Shown here: positions 16,504-24,863 of the stretch, in pieces
How positions within the stretch are numbered: position 1 is the first letter of the stretch
Layout: each line of letters begins with the position of its first letter
Source: JAKACA01 sp050010115
Lineage (GTDB): Bacteria; Actinomycetota; Acidimicrobiia; Acidimicrobiales; Bog-793
DNA: 57,592 nucleotides
NCBI GenBank assembly: GCA_050010115.1
Contig: JBEKLQ010000013.1
Span: 1 to 57,592 of the forward strand
Direction: 5' to 3'
Program-made: the position numbers and the translations under genes
The notes under the pieces: generated by a model
The model's input: the letters and a program-made list of their open reading frames with translations, nothing else
Database searches by the model: none
What the model was told of the DNA's origin: nothing

Positions 16504-17343
16504 GTGGTACGCGTCGGCGTGTTCGGAGCAGGCGGGCGGATGGGTGCCACCACCTGCGCTGCGATTGTTGGCGCTCGGGACCTCGAGCTGGTCGCTGCCG
16601 TCGACCCGGGACGCCCCGGTCAGCCGCTCGCCGGCGTGCTCGCGAGCACCGGCGCTGGCCTGGGGCCCGGAGTGGAGGCTCCTCAGCTCGAGATCGCTCC
16701 GGACGCAAGGGCGCTTGCCGACGCCGGCGCCGAGGTGGCCGTCGATTTCACCGTCGCGTCGGCGGCCCGTGAGAACCTTCGCTGGTGCGCCGAGCACGCG
16801 GTCCATGCTGTGGTCGGCACGACCGGGCTCGGCGACGACGACCTTGCGCTGCTCGCAGAGCTGTTCGGTCCGGGACAGCCCGCCAACGCCGTCATCGCTG
16901 CGAACTTCTCGATCGGCGCCGCCTTGATGATGCGCTGCGCCGAGCTGTGCGCGCCGCTGTTCGCGGGCGTCGAGATCATCGAACTGCATCACGATTCCAA
17001 ACGCGATGCACCGTCGGGCACGGCGCTCGCCACGGCTCGGCGGCTCGAGGGGGCGCGCTCGGCAGCCGGTTCAGGTCCCCTGTCGGCCGACCCCACCGAG
17101 ATCGAGGCATTGGCTGGTGCGAGAGGCGCCGTGACCGATGGCGGTGTCCACGTTCACTCCGTGCGGCTCCCCGGGCTCGTCGCCCACCAGGAAGTGATCT
17201 TCGGCTCGTTGGGTGAGACGTTGACGCTGCGGCACGACTCGACTGATCGGGTTTCTTTCATGCCGGGCGTGCTGCTGGCGGTGCGAAGGGTCCCTGGGCT
17301 GGACGGGCTGACAGTCGGGCTGGACCGGTTGCTGGACGGCTGA
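16504..17343 (+). CDS. dapB: 4-hydroxy-tetrahydrodipicolinate reductase
   Basis: Second step of the lysine/diaminopimelate branch, NAD(P)H-dependent. N-terminal Rossmann motif VGVFGAGGRMG; catalytic signature ELHHDSKRDAPSGTA; GSLGETLTLRHDS near the C-terminus. GTG 16504 begins at VRVGVFGAGG; GTG 16495 is also in frame. The partner gene dapA lies 6.6 kb downstream, separated by the protease/TetR insert. Confidence 0.95.
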   Translation: MVRVGVFGAGGRMGATTCAAIVGARDLELVAAVDPGRPGQPLAGVLASTGAGLGPGVEAPQLEIAPDARALADAGAEVAVDFTVASAARENLRWCAEHAVHAVVGTTGLGDDDLALLAELFGPGQPANAVIAANFSIGAALMMRCAELCAPLFAGVEIIELHHDSKRDAPSGTALATARRLEGARSAAGSGPLSADPTEIEALAGARGAVTDGGVHVHSVRLPGLVAHQEVIFGSLGETLTLRHDSTDRVSFMPGVLLAVRRVPGLDGLTVGLDRLLDG

Positions 17344-17377
17344 ACGGCTGAGGGCCGGCGACCGCCTCACGCGTTCG

Positions 17378-17426
17378 GGGTCGGAAATTGCACCTTCCTG
17401 GAGAAGAAACGTTCAATTTCCGACCC
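17378..17426. terminator. 13-bp perfect inverted repeat between convergent genes
   Basis: GGGTCGGAAATTG (17378-17390) and CAATTTCCGACCC (17414-17426) are exact complements around a 23-nt loop, which itself has a CTTC/GAAG pair. It lies between dapB (plus) and the protease-like gene (minus), the place for a bidirectional terminator. There is no T-run, and the AT-rich inner arm is unusual in this genome. Confidence 0.5.
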
Positions 17427-17481
17427 GGAAACCCAGCCGCCACGCCCTATCAGCCGTCTCAACGTCGCCAGCCGGCCGGGC

Positions 17482-20400
17482 TCAGTTCGGCCAGGCCACC
17501 GTGACCTCGCCGGAGGCCGTGCACTTCTCGGAGTTCGACACGAGGCCGTCGGAGCTCACCGCCCGCACGATCACGGCTACCGAGCCCGAGGCGACCGCCA
17601 GGCGCACCGTCGCACCCGCCGCCTGGTCGGCGTGGATCGTCTGGACGGAGCCGATCTTGCCGTTCGAGGCGACCTCGACCAGTTGGTAGGAGGTTGCCTG
17701 ACCGTCGTACCAGTGCGAGCCCGGCGCCAGGAAGCTCAGCGTCCTCCCCGACAGATTGCCCTCCCGCACGACCCCGGGCGGTCGCGAGTCAGTTCCGAGA
17801 TTGTCGCTGTTCCACTCGTCGTGCAACGCCCGCCACCAGCTCCCTGCCGCGGGCGCGGAGCCGGACGTCGACCAGGCGAACAGCCATCCCTCACGGGTGA
17901 CGGCCACGAGGTCGTCGTGCCCGTTGCCGAACAGGTCGCCGGCGCTCGGCGCGTACAGCGTCCAGCCGCCCGTGAATTTCGGGAAGCCGCTCGCTTCGGC
18001 CCCCGTGGCGGTACGGGCGTCGACCGCCCCGGAGTCGCCACCGATGACGACGTCGTTGGCTGAGCCGGCTGACACCGGCGCGTACATGGGCGAGCTGAGG
18101 AATGCCTGGCCCTGTTCAGCCGTGGGGAAGCCGGCCAGCTCGTCGCTCGCCGTGCCCTTCCGGGCAGCCGCCAGCGCCGGCCAGACCGCGGCGAGCTGGT
18201 TGATCGGCCGGCCGGATCCGGGGTACACCAGTGCAGCCGCGAGGTGCTCGGCGCCGATGGTCGGAATCGCGAACGTGAGGTGCCCACCGAGGTCCCCGAA
18301 GGCGCCGCTCCCGGTGAACGGCATCGGCGTGGTCGGCGGCAGCGGCCCGAAGATCGCCTCGGATGGGTGGCCGACGACCTTCAGCAGGGCGGCGAGGACG
18401 TCCCCGTCCGACCCGTAGCTGCCGACTACCTTGCCGGCAGAGTCGACGAGGCTGTCGGGCGTCCAGACCGGCCCGACAGCGACGTCGTCGTGCGAGTCGT
18501 TCCCGTCGCGTGTCCCGAGCACGTCGGCTACGGCAGGGGCGTCGGTCCCTTCGGTGATGAACTCCTGGGCGCTGCCGTAGTACTCGAGCGTCCCTTGGAG
18601 TCTCACCGGCCATCCCGGCACGAGCTTGCCGCCGGCGGTGTAGGCGAAGACGAAGCCGTACGGCAACACTTGCAGGCCGCCGATGCCCGAGCCCAGCTCC
18701 GTGTACTGGCTGCGGATGACGAGGTCCGGCGGCCCGGTCGAGCTGAAATGCGCGACAGCCGGCGGCGTGTCCAGCTTGTGGTCCGCCTCGAGCGTGTACC
18801 CGGGCGGCAGGCTCTCCTCCTTCTTCGTGAGCGTCACCCGGACCGGCCAACCGGGGAGCGACTTGCCGTCCGGGTACCAGGCGTGGATCTCGCCGTCCCA
18901 GCCGGCCTGCACGATGTCGAGCTGTTTCCCGCCCTCGAGCGCCACGAGGACCGGAGGCGCCACCGCTCCCTGCATCGGCCTCCGCTCGTTCGCCAGAGCA
19001 GGGCGGGGGATGGGTGGCTTGACCACGCCGGCGGCCATCACGTGCGGCCAGCCAGGTTCCAGCCGGCCCTCGGGGTCGAAGACGTAGACGTAACCGTCCT
19101 CCGAGGTCGCCGCGACGGAGAGCTGGCCGGTCCCGTTCAGATCGCCCACTGCGACATCGGAGACGACCGGCTGGTCCCCCTGAACGACCCCCGGCGGGAC
19201 GGGGATTCCCTGGATCGGTCCGGTGTGCGCCGGCCAGCCCGGCAGCTCGTGCCCCGTGCGGGGGTCGATGGCGTCGATGGCGCCGTCCGCGGTGCCGAAG
19301 ACGATGTCGAGCACACCCGTGCCCTGCAGGTCCACGAGGGCGGGCTGGCTCTCACCGCTCGAGCCGATCGACATCGGGAAACCCGCCAGGGCGGTCGGAT
19401 CGTGGAAGGCGTCGATGACGCGGCGCGCTTCCCCTGTCAGGGTCGACGAACCCACGATCGTCGATGTCACCACCCGGAACGTGACGTCGTACTGATCGAG
19501 CGTCTCCAATTCCTTCGTCGTGGACAAATGGAAGGTGGCGTCGTAGAACGACTTCGGGATGGCCGAGAGGGACAGCGTTCCGAACGTGCCCGAGAACGGA
19601 CCCGTCTCCGAGCCGGTCGCGATCGTGCTCCACTTCGACGGGTCGCCGCCGAGTCCCCATTGCAGGCTCCAGTCGTACGGCTGGCTCCTGAAGGCGCTCA
19701 CCGTGCCCGTGACGGTCACGGTCTTGTCCCGCGTCGGGTCGGCCAGCGAGTACCACCGCGGGGTGTCGATCTCCGGTGACGCCGGGACGTCGCCGGCGGA
19801 GACGTCCTGCAGCGCCGTGAGGACGTCCGGCATGCCGTAGCCGTACTGCTCGTTCCATTCGCCAGGCGCCGCCGGCCAGGTGAGCTTCGAGCCAGCCGGG
19901 GCGCTCGGCTCGGTCGATGCCTCCCGGAGCACTTGGACCGCCTGGGCGCCGGTGAGGGGGGCGGCGATCCTGTGGGCAGCCACAGCTTCCTGACCTTCTG
20001 ACAGCACGAGCGCCAGGACGGCTCCGAGAGTCGGAGTCGACTCGGACGTGCTGCCGCCGTGGGTGGCGACAGAGAACACGTTGTGCACCCCGAAGGACGT
20101 GAGATTCGAGCGGGTCCAGAACGGGCCGGCCATCTTCGAGAGCGTCGGGCCGGTCACGTTGGCGGTGTTGGGCACGAGACCGTTTCCGGGCAGCACGTTG
20201 CCCCAGAACATGCCGCCCTGGTGGTCGGCCGAGTCGAAGTCGTTGCTCGACTCGACGACGATGACGCCCTTCGAGTCGAGATACCGCAAGACGTTGGACG
20301 CGAACGTCGAGTAGCCGAGGTCGGCGGTCACCGACACGATCACCTCGGCGCCCGAGGCGTAGGCGAACATCCACGCCTTGGCGAGGTCGTCCGTCGAGTC

Positions 20401-21213
20401 GATCGCCTCGTCGCCCGCTTTCACCGGCAGGATGAGGCACGTGGGGCAGACGGTGTGGATCACGTTCATCTGACCGTCGGAGTGGCCGTAGCTGGCGTCG
20501 GTCGTGGCAGGGTCGTTCTGGTTATCGTAGAAGTCCCACCCGCTGATGGCGTTCGGATAGCCGGCCGGCCGGCTGATCGGAGAGCCGTAGCCCGGGCCGG
20601 AGAACGCCGCGATCAGATCCTCCGGGTCGAGAAACCCGTTCCCGTTCGCGTCGGTCACCCGTGGATCGTGCGCCCAGTCGGCGGCCGTGATCTCCCCGTC
20701 GCCGTTCACGTCGTAGTCCGAGCGGTCTGTCGAGTAGGCGGTGGCGCACGGCACGGTCTTGCCGTTCAGCGTCATCGTCGCCGTGGCGATGGTGGTGCCG
20801 ACGCAGGGGACCGGCGTGTCGTGCCAGTTGATCCACATCGAGTTGGCGAGATCCTGCGAGCTCGAGTCGTGCCAGTTGACGCCGCCTTCGATGTAGGCGA
20901 CGACGGCGTGGGGAGTGACGCCGTCAGCCCCGCTGGCGAGGTACGACTGGGCGGCGTCGACGTTCATGCCGCCCGCGCCGTAGGGGTCGATGCTGTTGGT
21001 CGTGGCGTGCCCCGTGGCGCCGACGCCGGCGGTCAGCCTGGCAGCCGTGACGCCCGGCCGTCGGGTGGCGGAGCCGGCCGGCGCCGGCAGCGTCGCCACC
21101 GCGGCCGTCACCGGCAGGGCGATCGCGAGCCCCCACATCAGGGGCCGCGAGCGCCTCAGGCGGCCGGACGGATGGGCACCAACGTTTCCCGACTGTGGTC
21201 GTGGGCGGCGCAT
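17482..21213 (-). CDS. Large secreted subtilisin-like protein with FG-GAP-like repeats
   Basis: A 1243-residue exported protein. Signal sequence at ~20-48 (MWGLAIALPVTAAVA then APAGSA). A peptidase S8-like domain spans ~85-480. The usual catalytic Asp position reads VVAYIEGGVNWH (Glu109). His244 (YGHSDGQ) and Ser390 (STSESTP) align with the family His and Ser, and N324 with the oxyanion Asn. An EF-hand-like insert lies at 167-200 (DVNGDGEITAADW and DANGNGFLDPED). From ~600 on there are at least five beta-propeller-type repeats recognisable by DLNGTG / DG.I.A / LPGWP. Activity is uncertain because Asp is replaced by Glu. It is divergent from a TetR gene with a palindrome between them. Confidence 0.8.
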   Translation of the reverse strand: MRRPRPQSGNVGAHPSGRLRRSRPLMWGLAIALPVTAAVATLPAPAGSATRRPGVTAARLTAGVGATGHATTNSIDPYGAGGMNVDAAQSYLASGADGVTPHAVVAYIEGGVNWHDSSSQDLANSMWINWHDTPVPCVGTTIATATMTLNGKTVPCATAYSTDRSDYDVNGDGEITAADWAHDPRVTDANGNGFLDPEDLIAAFSGPGYGSPISRPAGYPNAISGWDFYDNQNDPATTDASYGHSDGQMNVIHTVCPTCLILPVKAGDEAIDSTDDLAKAWMFAYASGAEVIVSVTADLGYSTFASNVLRYLDSKGVIVVESSNDFDSADHQGGMFWGNVLPGNGLVPNTANVTGPTLSKMAGPFWTRSNLTSFGVHNVFSVATHGGSTSESTPTLGAVLALVLSEGQEAVAAHRIAAPLTGAQAVQVLREASTEPSAPAGSKLTWPAAPGEWNEQYGYGMPDVLTALQDVSAGDVPASPEIDTPRWYSLADPTRDKTVTVTGTVSAFRSQPYDWSLQWGLGGDPSKWSTIATGSETGPFSGTFGTLSLSAIPKSFYDATFHLSTTKELETLDQYDVTFRVVTSTIVGSSTLTGEARRVIDAFHDPTALAGFPMSIGSSGESQPALVDLQGTGVLDIVFGTADGAIDAIDPRTGHELPGWPAHTGPIQGIPVPPGVVQGDQPVVSDVAVGDLNGTGQLSVAATSEDGYVYVFDPEGRLEPGWPHVMAAGVVKPPIPRPALANERRPMQGAVAPPVLVALEGGKQLDIVQAGWDGEIHAWYPDGKSLPGWPVRVTLTKKEESLPPGYTLEADHKLDTPPAVAHFSSTGPPDLVIRSQYTELGSGIGGLQVLPYGFVFAYTAGGKLVPGWPVRLQGTLEYYGSAQEFITEGTDAPAVADVLGTRDGNDSHDDVAVGPVWTPDSLVDSAGKVVGSYGSDGDVLAALLKVVGHPSEAIFGPLPPTTPMPFTGSGAFGDLGGHLTFAIPTIGAEHLAAALVYPGSGRPINQLAAVWPALAAARKGTASDELAGFPTAEQGQAFLSSPMYAPVSAGSANDVVIGGDSGAVDARTATGAEASGFPKFTGGWTLYAPSAGDLFGNGHDDLVAVTREGWLFAWSTSGSAPAAGSWWRALHDEWNSDNLGTDSRPPGVVREGNLSGRTLSFLAPGSHWYDGQATSYQLVEVASNGKIGSVQTIHADQAAGATVRLAVASGSVAVIVRAVSSDGLVSNSEKCTASGEVTVAWPN

Positions 21214-21221
21214 GGCGGCAG

Positions 21222-21237
21222 CTTACTGAGCGGTAAG
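21222..21237. promoter_or_regulatory. Candidate TetR operator
   Basis: CTTAC-TGAGCG-GTAAG is a perfect inverted repeat (5-bp arms, 6-nt spacer) in the 27-bp gap between the divergent protease-like gene (start 21213) and the first in-frame ATG of the TetR gene (21241). Size, symmetry and position suit a TetR-family operator controlling both genes. Confidence 0.55.
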
Positions 21238-21282
21238 GACATGAGCGGAGCCCGCGAGCGTGGCGGTGCGTACGCTTCAGGC

Positions 21283-21855
21283 GTGCCCCGTCCCGTCAAC
21301 GACACCCGCACCCGCCTCCTCGAGGCGACTTACGCGTGCATCGCCCGGGACGGTCTCGGCGCGACGTCCCTCGAGGATGCGGCGCGATCAGCCGGGGTCT
21401 CGCGGGCGACGCTGTACCGGTACTTCCCCGGCGGGCGGGACGAACTGTTGGGGGCGGTGATCACGTGGGAGACCCTGCGGTTCTTCCTGCGTCTCGCCGA
21501 GGCCGTCGCAGACGCCCCCGACCTCGAGACGCTGCTCGTCGACGGGATCGTGTTCGCCCACCGGGCGATCGAGGAGCACGAGGTGCTGCGGCGGATCCTC
21601 GGGACAGAGCCGGAGCTGTTGACTCCCCAGCTGACCGTCGACGCACCGCGGATCTTGAACCTGATCAGGACGTTCTTCATCGGCCGCTTCGACGGTCACG
21701 AGCTCCGCGAAGGGCTCCCACCAGGTGACGCCGCCGAGTATGTAGCCCGCATGACACTTTCGTTCATCTCGTCCCCGGGCCGTTGGGACCTCTCCGATCC
21801 CGAGCAGGTGAGGGCGCTCGTGCGCAGCGAGATCCTCGCCGGTGTCATGCCTTGA
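21283..21855 (+). CDS. TetR-family transcriptional regulator 1
   Basis: A 190-residue regulator. The N-terminal helix-turn-helix reads GATSLEDAARSAGVSRATLYRYFPGGRDEL, with the family's YRYF turn; the rest is the ligand-binding helical domain, whose inducer is unknown. GTG 21283 begins at PRPVNDTRTRLLEATYA; ATG 21241 in the same frame would add 14 residues and follows AAGG too closely to be a good site. It is followed 33 bp later by a second TetR gene of similar plan, suggesting an old duplication. Confidence 0.87.
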   Translation: MPRPVNDTRTRLLEATYACIARDGLGATSLEDAARSAGVSRATLYRYFPGGRDELLGAVITWETLRFFLRLAEAVADAPDLETLLVDGIVFAHRAIEEHEVLRRILGTEPELLTPQLTVDAPRILNLIRTFFIGRFDGHELREGLPPGDAAEYVARMTLSFISSPGRWDLSDPEQVRALVRSEILAGVMP

Positions 21856-21888
21856 CGGTGAGACACTTTCAGATGTATTGTTTCGTAG
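21852..21888 (+). promoter_or_regulatory. Promoter of the second TetR gene, predicted leaderless
   Basis: TTGACG (21852-21857) and TATTGT (21876-21881) with an 18-nt spacer. The predicted start of transcription coincides with the ATG at 21889, and no Shine-Dalgarno sequence is present. A region with imperfect dyad symmetry (GAGACA ... TTGTTTC) overlaps it and could be an operator. It overlaps the stop codon of TetR 1. Confidence 0.45.
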
Positions 21889-22659
21889 ATGGGCCTAGCC
21901 CTTGTCGTCCCTTCGCTGACCGCTGATCGCCGCGCGATCGCGCACGCGGAGCCGGCACACTCCGAGCCCGGGGTCGTCGCGTCAGGCAAGCCCCCCTCGC
22001 CTCGCGTGAGCGACTCCAGGGCTCGAGTGCTCGATGCTGCCGTTCGCTGCGTGGCGCGTTTTGGGGTCGCCAAGACGACGGTCGAGGATGTCGCCCGAGA
22101 GGCGCGCCTCAGCCGGGCCACGCTCTACCGACTGTTCCCGGGTGGACGGGACGACATCGTCGTGACGATGGTGGAGCGGGAGGTGGCGGGTTTCTTCGGG
22201 ACCCTGGCCGGGCGCCTCGATGGCGTGGACGACCCCACCGAGCGGATCGTCGTGGCGATGACTGCTGCCGCCGACCAGCTGGTGGAGCACAGGGCGCTCG
22301 GGTTCGTGCTGGCACACGAACCCGAGGTGCTGCTGCCGCACGTGTTGTTCACCGAGCTGGACCACGTGCTCGCGTCAGCGGGGTCGTTCTTCGCCCCGTA
22401 CTTGTCCGGGCTGCTCGAAGCCGAGGATGCGCGCCGAGTGGGCGAGTGGATGACGCGCCTGGTTCTGTCGCACGTCGTCTGCCCACCTGGTGCCGTCGAC
22501 GACTCGTGGCCGCAGGCGCGGGCGAATTCGTCCCGCGATGCAGTCGCGAGCCCGTTCGCGCTGCACCCGGAGCCGCTGTCCGAGGACCGGGCGAGGTGGC
22601 TCGTCCAGATGTTCATCGTGCCGGGTATCCGCGCCCTCACCGCCGCATCCACCACATAA
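21889..22659 (+). CDS. TetR-family transcriptional regulator 2
   Basis: A 256-residue regulator with helix-turn-helix at ~60-90 (TTVEDVAREARLSRATLYRLF then PGGRDDI) and a longer C-terminal ligand domain. The first ~39 residues are poorly ordered. GTG 22006 would start at SDSRARVLDAAVR instead and gives a more usual 217 residues. It directly precedes the diiron protein gene and most likely controls it. Confidence 0.87.
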   Translation: MGLALVVPSLTADRRAIAHAEPAHSEPGVVASGKPPSPRVSDSRARVLDAAVRCVARFGVAKTTVEDVAREARLSRATLYRLFPGGRDDIVVTMVEREVAGFFGTLAGRLDGVDDPTERIVVAMTAAADQLVEHRALGFVLAHEPEVLLPHVLFTELDHVLASAGSFFAPYLSGLLEAEDARRVGEWMTRLVLSHVVCPPGAVDDSWPQARANSSRDAVASPFALHPEPLSEDRARWLVQMFIVPGIRALTAASTT

Positions 22660-22683
22660 ACGACCGACGCATCTCCATCCGAC

Positions 22684-22696
22684 GTCACCACGTGAC
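22684..22696. promoter_or_regulatory. Small palindrome upstream of the diiron protein gene
   Basis: GTCAC-CAC-GTGAC, a perfect 5-bp inverted repeat 28 bp before the ATG at 22725. Possible regulator site; no direct support. Confidence 0.3.
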
Positions 22697-22724
22697 CGGA
22701 TCCGACCAGCAGGGGGAAGCCCAC

Positions 22725-23849
22725 ATGGCATCGAGCATCGAGCAGATGATCGGCCGCGAAGAGATCGACGACGTCGAGGCGATCCTCAACGTCACGAACA
22801 CGGACCTCGACGAGATCCTTCACACCGTCCGGTCCAACTACGACACGATCTTCACCTGGAACTACGAGCAAGGTTCCCGCCCCAAGCTCAACCGGTTGTA
22901 CGAGAAGGCGAAGACGTCGATGTGGAACGCCCAGACGGATCTCCCCTGGGACACCGAGGTCGACCAGCAGAAGCTCGTCGAGGAGCAGAAGCTGCTGCTC
23001 GGTCCGCCTCTCCACACCTATGTCGACATCAAGGGCACGGCGTTCGAGAAGTGGGGCGACAAGGAGTGGGACCAGCTGGCGATCGAGAGCCAGAACTGGA
23101 CACTGTCGCAGTTCATGCACGGCGAGCAGGGTGCCCTCGTCTGCACCGCCAAGGTCGTGGAGTCCGTACCGTGGATCGACGCCAAGTACTACGGCGCCAC
23201 CCAGGTCATGGACGAGGCCCGGCACGTCGAGGTGTTCGCCAAGTACCTCGACGAGAAGCTTTCGGGTCACTACCCGATCAACGCCCACCTGAGGCTGCTG
23301 CTCGACGACATCATCGCCGACAGCCGTTGGGACATGACGTTCCTCGGCATGCAGATCATGGTGGAGGGACTTGCCCTCGCCGCCTTCGGCTTCATGCACG
23401 CCATCACCACTGAGCCGCTGCTCAAGCAGCTGCTTCGCTACGTCATGTCGGATGAGGCCCGCCACGTGGCCTTCGGCGTGCTGGCACTGCAGGACTTCTA
23501 CACAGAGCTCTCCGGTCCGGAGATCCGCGAGCGCCAGGAGTTTGCGTTCGAGGCGGCGGTGAGGATGCGGGATCGTTTCCTGCAGCAGGAGATCTGGGCT
23601 CGGATGGGGATCCCGGCCCGCGACGTGCTCCCGCTCACGCTGGCCGCCCCGGACCGCAAGATGTTCCAGGTCATGCTCTTCACGAAGATCGTGCCGAACC
23701 TGAAGAAGCTCGGGCTGCTCGATGCCGGCGACGGCTGGCTCCGCCAGAAGTTCACCGAGTTGGGGGCGATCCAGTTCGAGAACCTGACGGACACCGAAGA
23801 GGAGTACGCCGCCTTCCAGCTCGCCGAAGGGGAGCTCAAGTCCGCTTGA
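22725..23849 (+). CDS. Ferritin-like diiron protein
   Basis: A 374-residue helical protein with two DEARH motifs (163-167 and 243-247), each preceded by a helix carrying Glu (GEQGALVCTAKVVES and MVEGLALAAF). This is the four-helix-bundle diiron pattern of the ferritin/ribonucleotide-reductase-like superfamily. An oxidase or oxygenase activity is plausible but the substrate is not readable. ATG 22725 follows AGGGGGA at 22711-22717. Two TetR genes lie immediately upstream, so expression is probably induced by a small molecule. Confidence 0.8.
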   Translation: MASSIEQMIGREEIDDVEAILNVTNTDLDEILHTVRSNYDTIFTWNYEQGSRPKLNRLYEKAKTSMWNAQTDLPWDTEVDQQKLVEEQKLLLGPPLHTYVDIKGTAFEKWGDKEWDQLAIESQNWTLSQFMHGEQGALVCTAKVVESVPWIDAKYYGATQVMDEARHVEVFAKYLDEKLSGHYPINAHLRLLLDDIIADSRWDMTFLGMQIMVEGLALAAFGFMHAITTEPLLKQLLRYVMSDEARHVAFGVLALQDFYTELSGPEIRERQEFAFEAAVRMRDRFLQQEIWARMGIPARDVLPLTLAAPDRKMFQVMLFTKIVPNLKKLGLLDAGDGWLRQKFTELGAIQFENLTDTEEEYAAFQLAEGELKSA

Positions 23850-23921
23850 GGGATCCCGCCAGCCGGACCGCCGGGACCCGCCGCCGCTCGCTGCGAAGGG
23901 GTGCCTGATAACTTCGAGGTG

Positions 23922-24863
23922 ATGACTGAGCGTGCTCCAGGCCGTTACGGGGCCGTCGTCACCGCGATGGTGACGCCTTTCGACGAGGGTGGGAAGCTCG
24001 ACCTCGACGGTGCCCAGAGCTTGGCCGCCCATCTGGCGGCTCACGGCAGCGAGGCGCTTGTCCTCGCCGGCACGACCGGTGAGGCGCCCGTCCTGTCCGA
24101 CTCCGAGCGGCGCGACCTGTGGCAAGTCGTCGCCGAATCATCGCCGATCCCGGTCATCGCCGGATCCACGACGAACGACACGGCACACTCGATCGAGCTC
24201 ACCCGCTCGGCCGAGGCCGCCGGCGTAGCTGGCATCCTGGCTGTCACGCCGTACTACAATCGGCCTTCACAGCTCGGGATCGCCCGCCACTTCACCGCGA
24301 TCGCCGAAGCCACGTCGCTCCCGGTGATCCTCTACGACATCCCCATCCGCACCGGCCGCAAGATCGCCACCGAGACGTTGGTGCGGCTCGCCCGCGAGGT
24401 CCCGAACATCGTGGGCGTGAAGGATGCGGCCGGGGACGTGAGCGGCACAGCGAGGCTGTTGTGGGAGGCGCCAGCGGGTTTTGAGTGTTACAGCGGCGAG
24501 GACTCGCTCACACTGCCCCTTTTGTCGGTGGGCGCAGTGGGTGTCGTCAGCGTGGCGTCGCACTGGGTCGGGCTCGAGATCGCCGAGATGATCAAGCGGT
24601 ACTTCGCCGGCGACGTCGACGGTGCCCGGCGACTCAATGCCGAGACGCTGAACGCGGTGGCGTTCCAATCGAGCGACGAGGCGCCGAACCCCCTGCCGGC
24701 CAAGGCCATGCTCCGGGCGATGGGCCTGCCGGCGGGACAGTGCCGGTTGCCGCACGGGCCGGCGCCGGCGGGGCTGGACGAGCGGGCCAAGACGATTCTC
24801 GCCGAGGTCGATCACTGGCGGACGACTCGGTCCGCGCCGGCCCCGCAGGAGGCTCATGCCTGA
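23922..24863 (+). CDS. dapA: 4-hydroxy-tetrahydrodipicolinate synthase
   Basis: Condenses pyruvate with aspartate semialdehyde, the first committed step to diaminopimelate and lysine. Signatures: GTTGEAPVLSD (catalytic Thr pair near 51-52), VTPYYNRP, catalytic Tyr139 in LYDIP and the Schiff-base Lys167 in IVGVKDAAGD. ATG 23922 has GAGG just upstream; an in-frame GTG at 23901 is less likely. Its end overlaps the RNase J start by 8 bp, so the two are translated together. Confidence 0.96.
   Translation: MTERAPGRYGAVVTAMVTPFDEGGKLDLDGAQSLAAHLAAHGSEALVLAGTTGEAPVLSDSERRDLWQVVAESSPIPVIAGSTTNDTAHSIELTRSAEAAGVAGILAVTPYYNRPSQLGIARHFTAIAEATSLPVILYDIPIRTGRKIATETLVRLAREVPNIVGVKDAAGDVSGTARLLWEAPAGFECYSGEDSLTLPLLSVGAVGVVSVASHWVGLEIAEMIKRYFAGDVDGARRLNAETLNAVAFQSSDEAPNPLPAKAMLRAMGLPAGQCRLPHGPAPAGLDERAKTILAEVDHWRTTRSAPAPQEAHA

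Noticed and set aside
18244..19779. 511-codon plus-strand frame opposite the protease-like gene
   Set aside because: Composition of an antisense frame, no domain, no ribosome site; the minus strand has clear signal peptide and repeats.
20059..21240. Long plus-strand frame antisense to the protease-like gene, joined to TetR 1
   Set aside because: It is an Arg/Gly/Val-rich shadow of the high-G+C gene on the other strand; only the part from 21241/21283 has protein-like TetR features.
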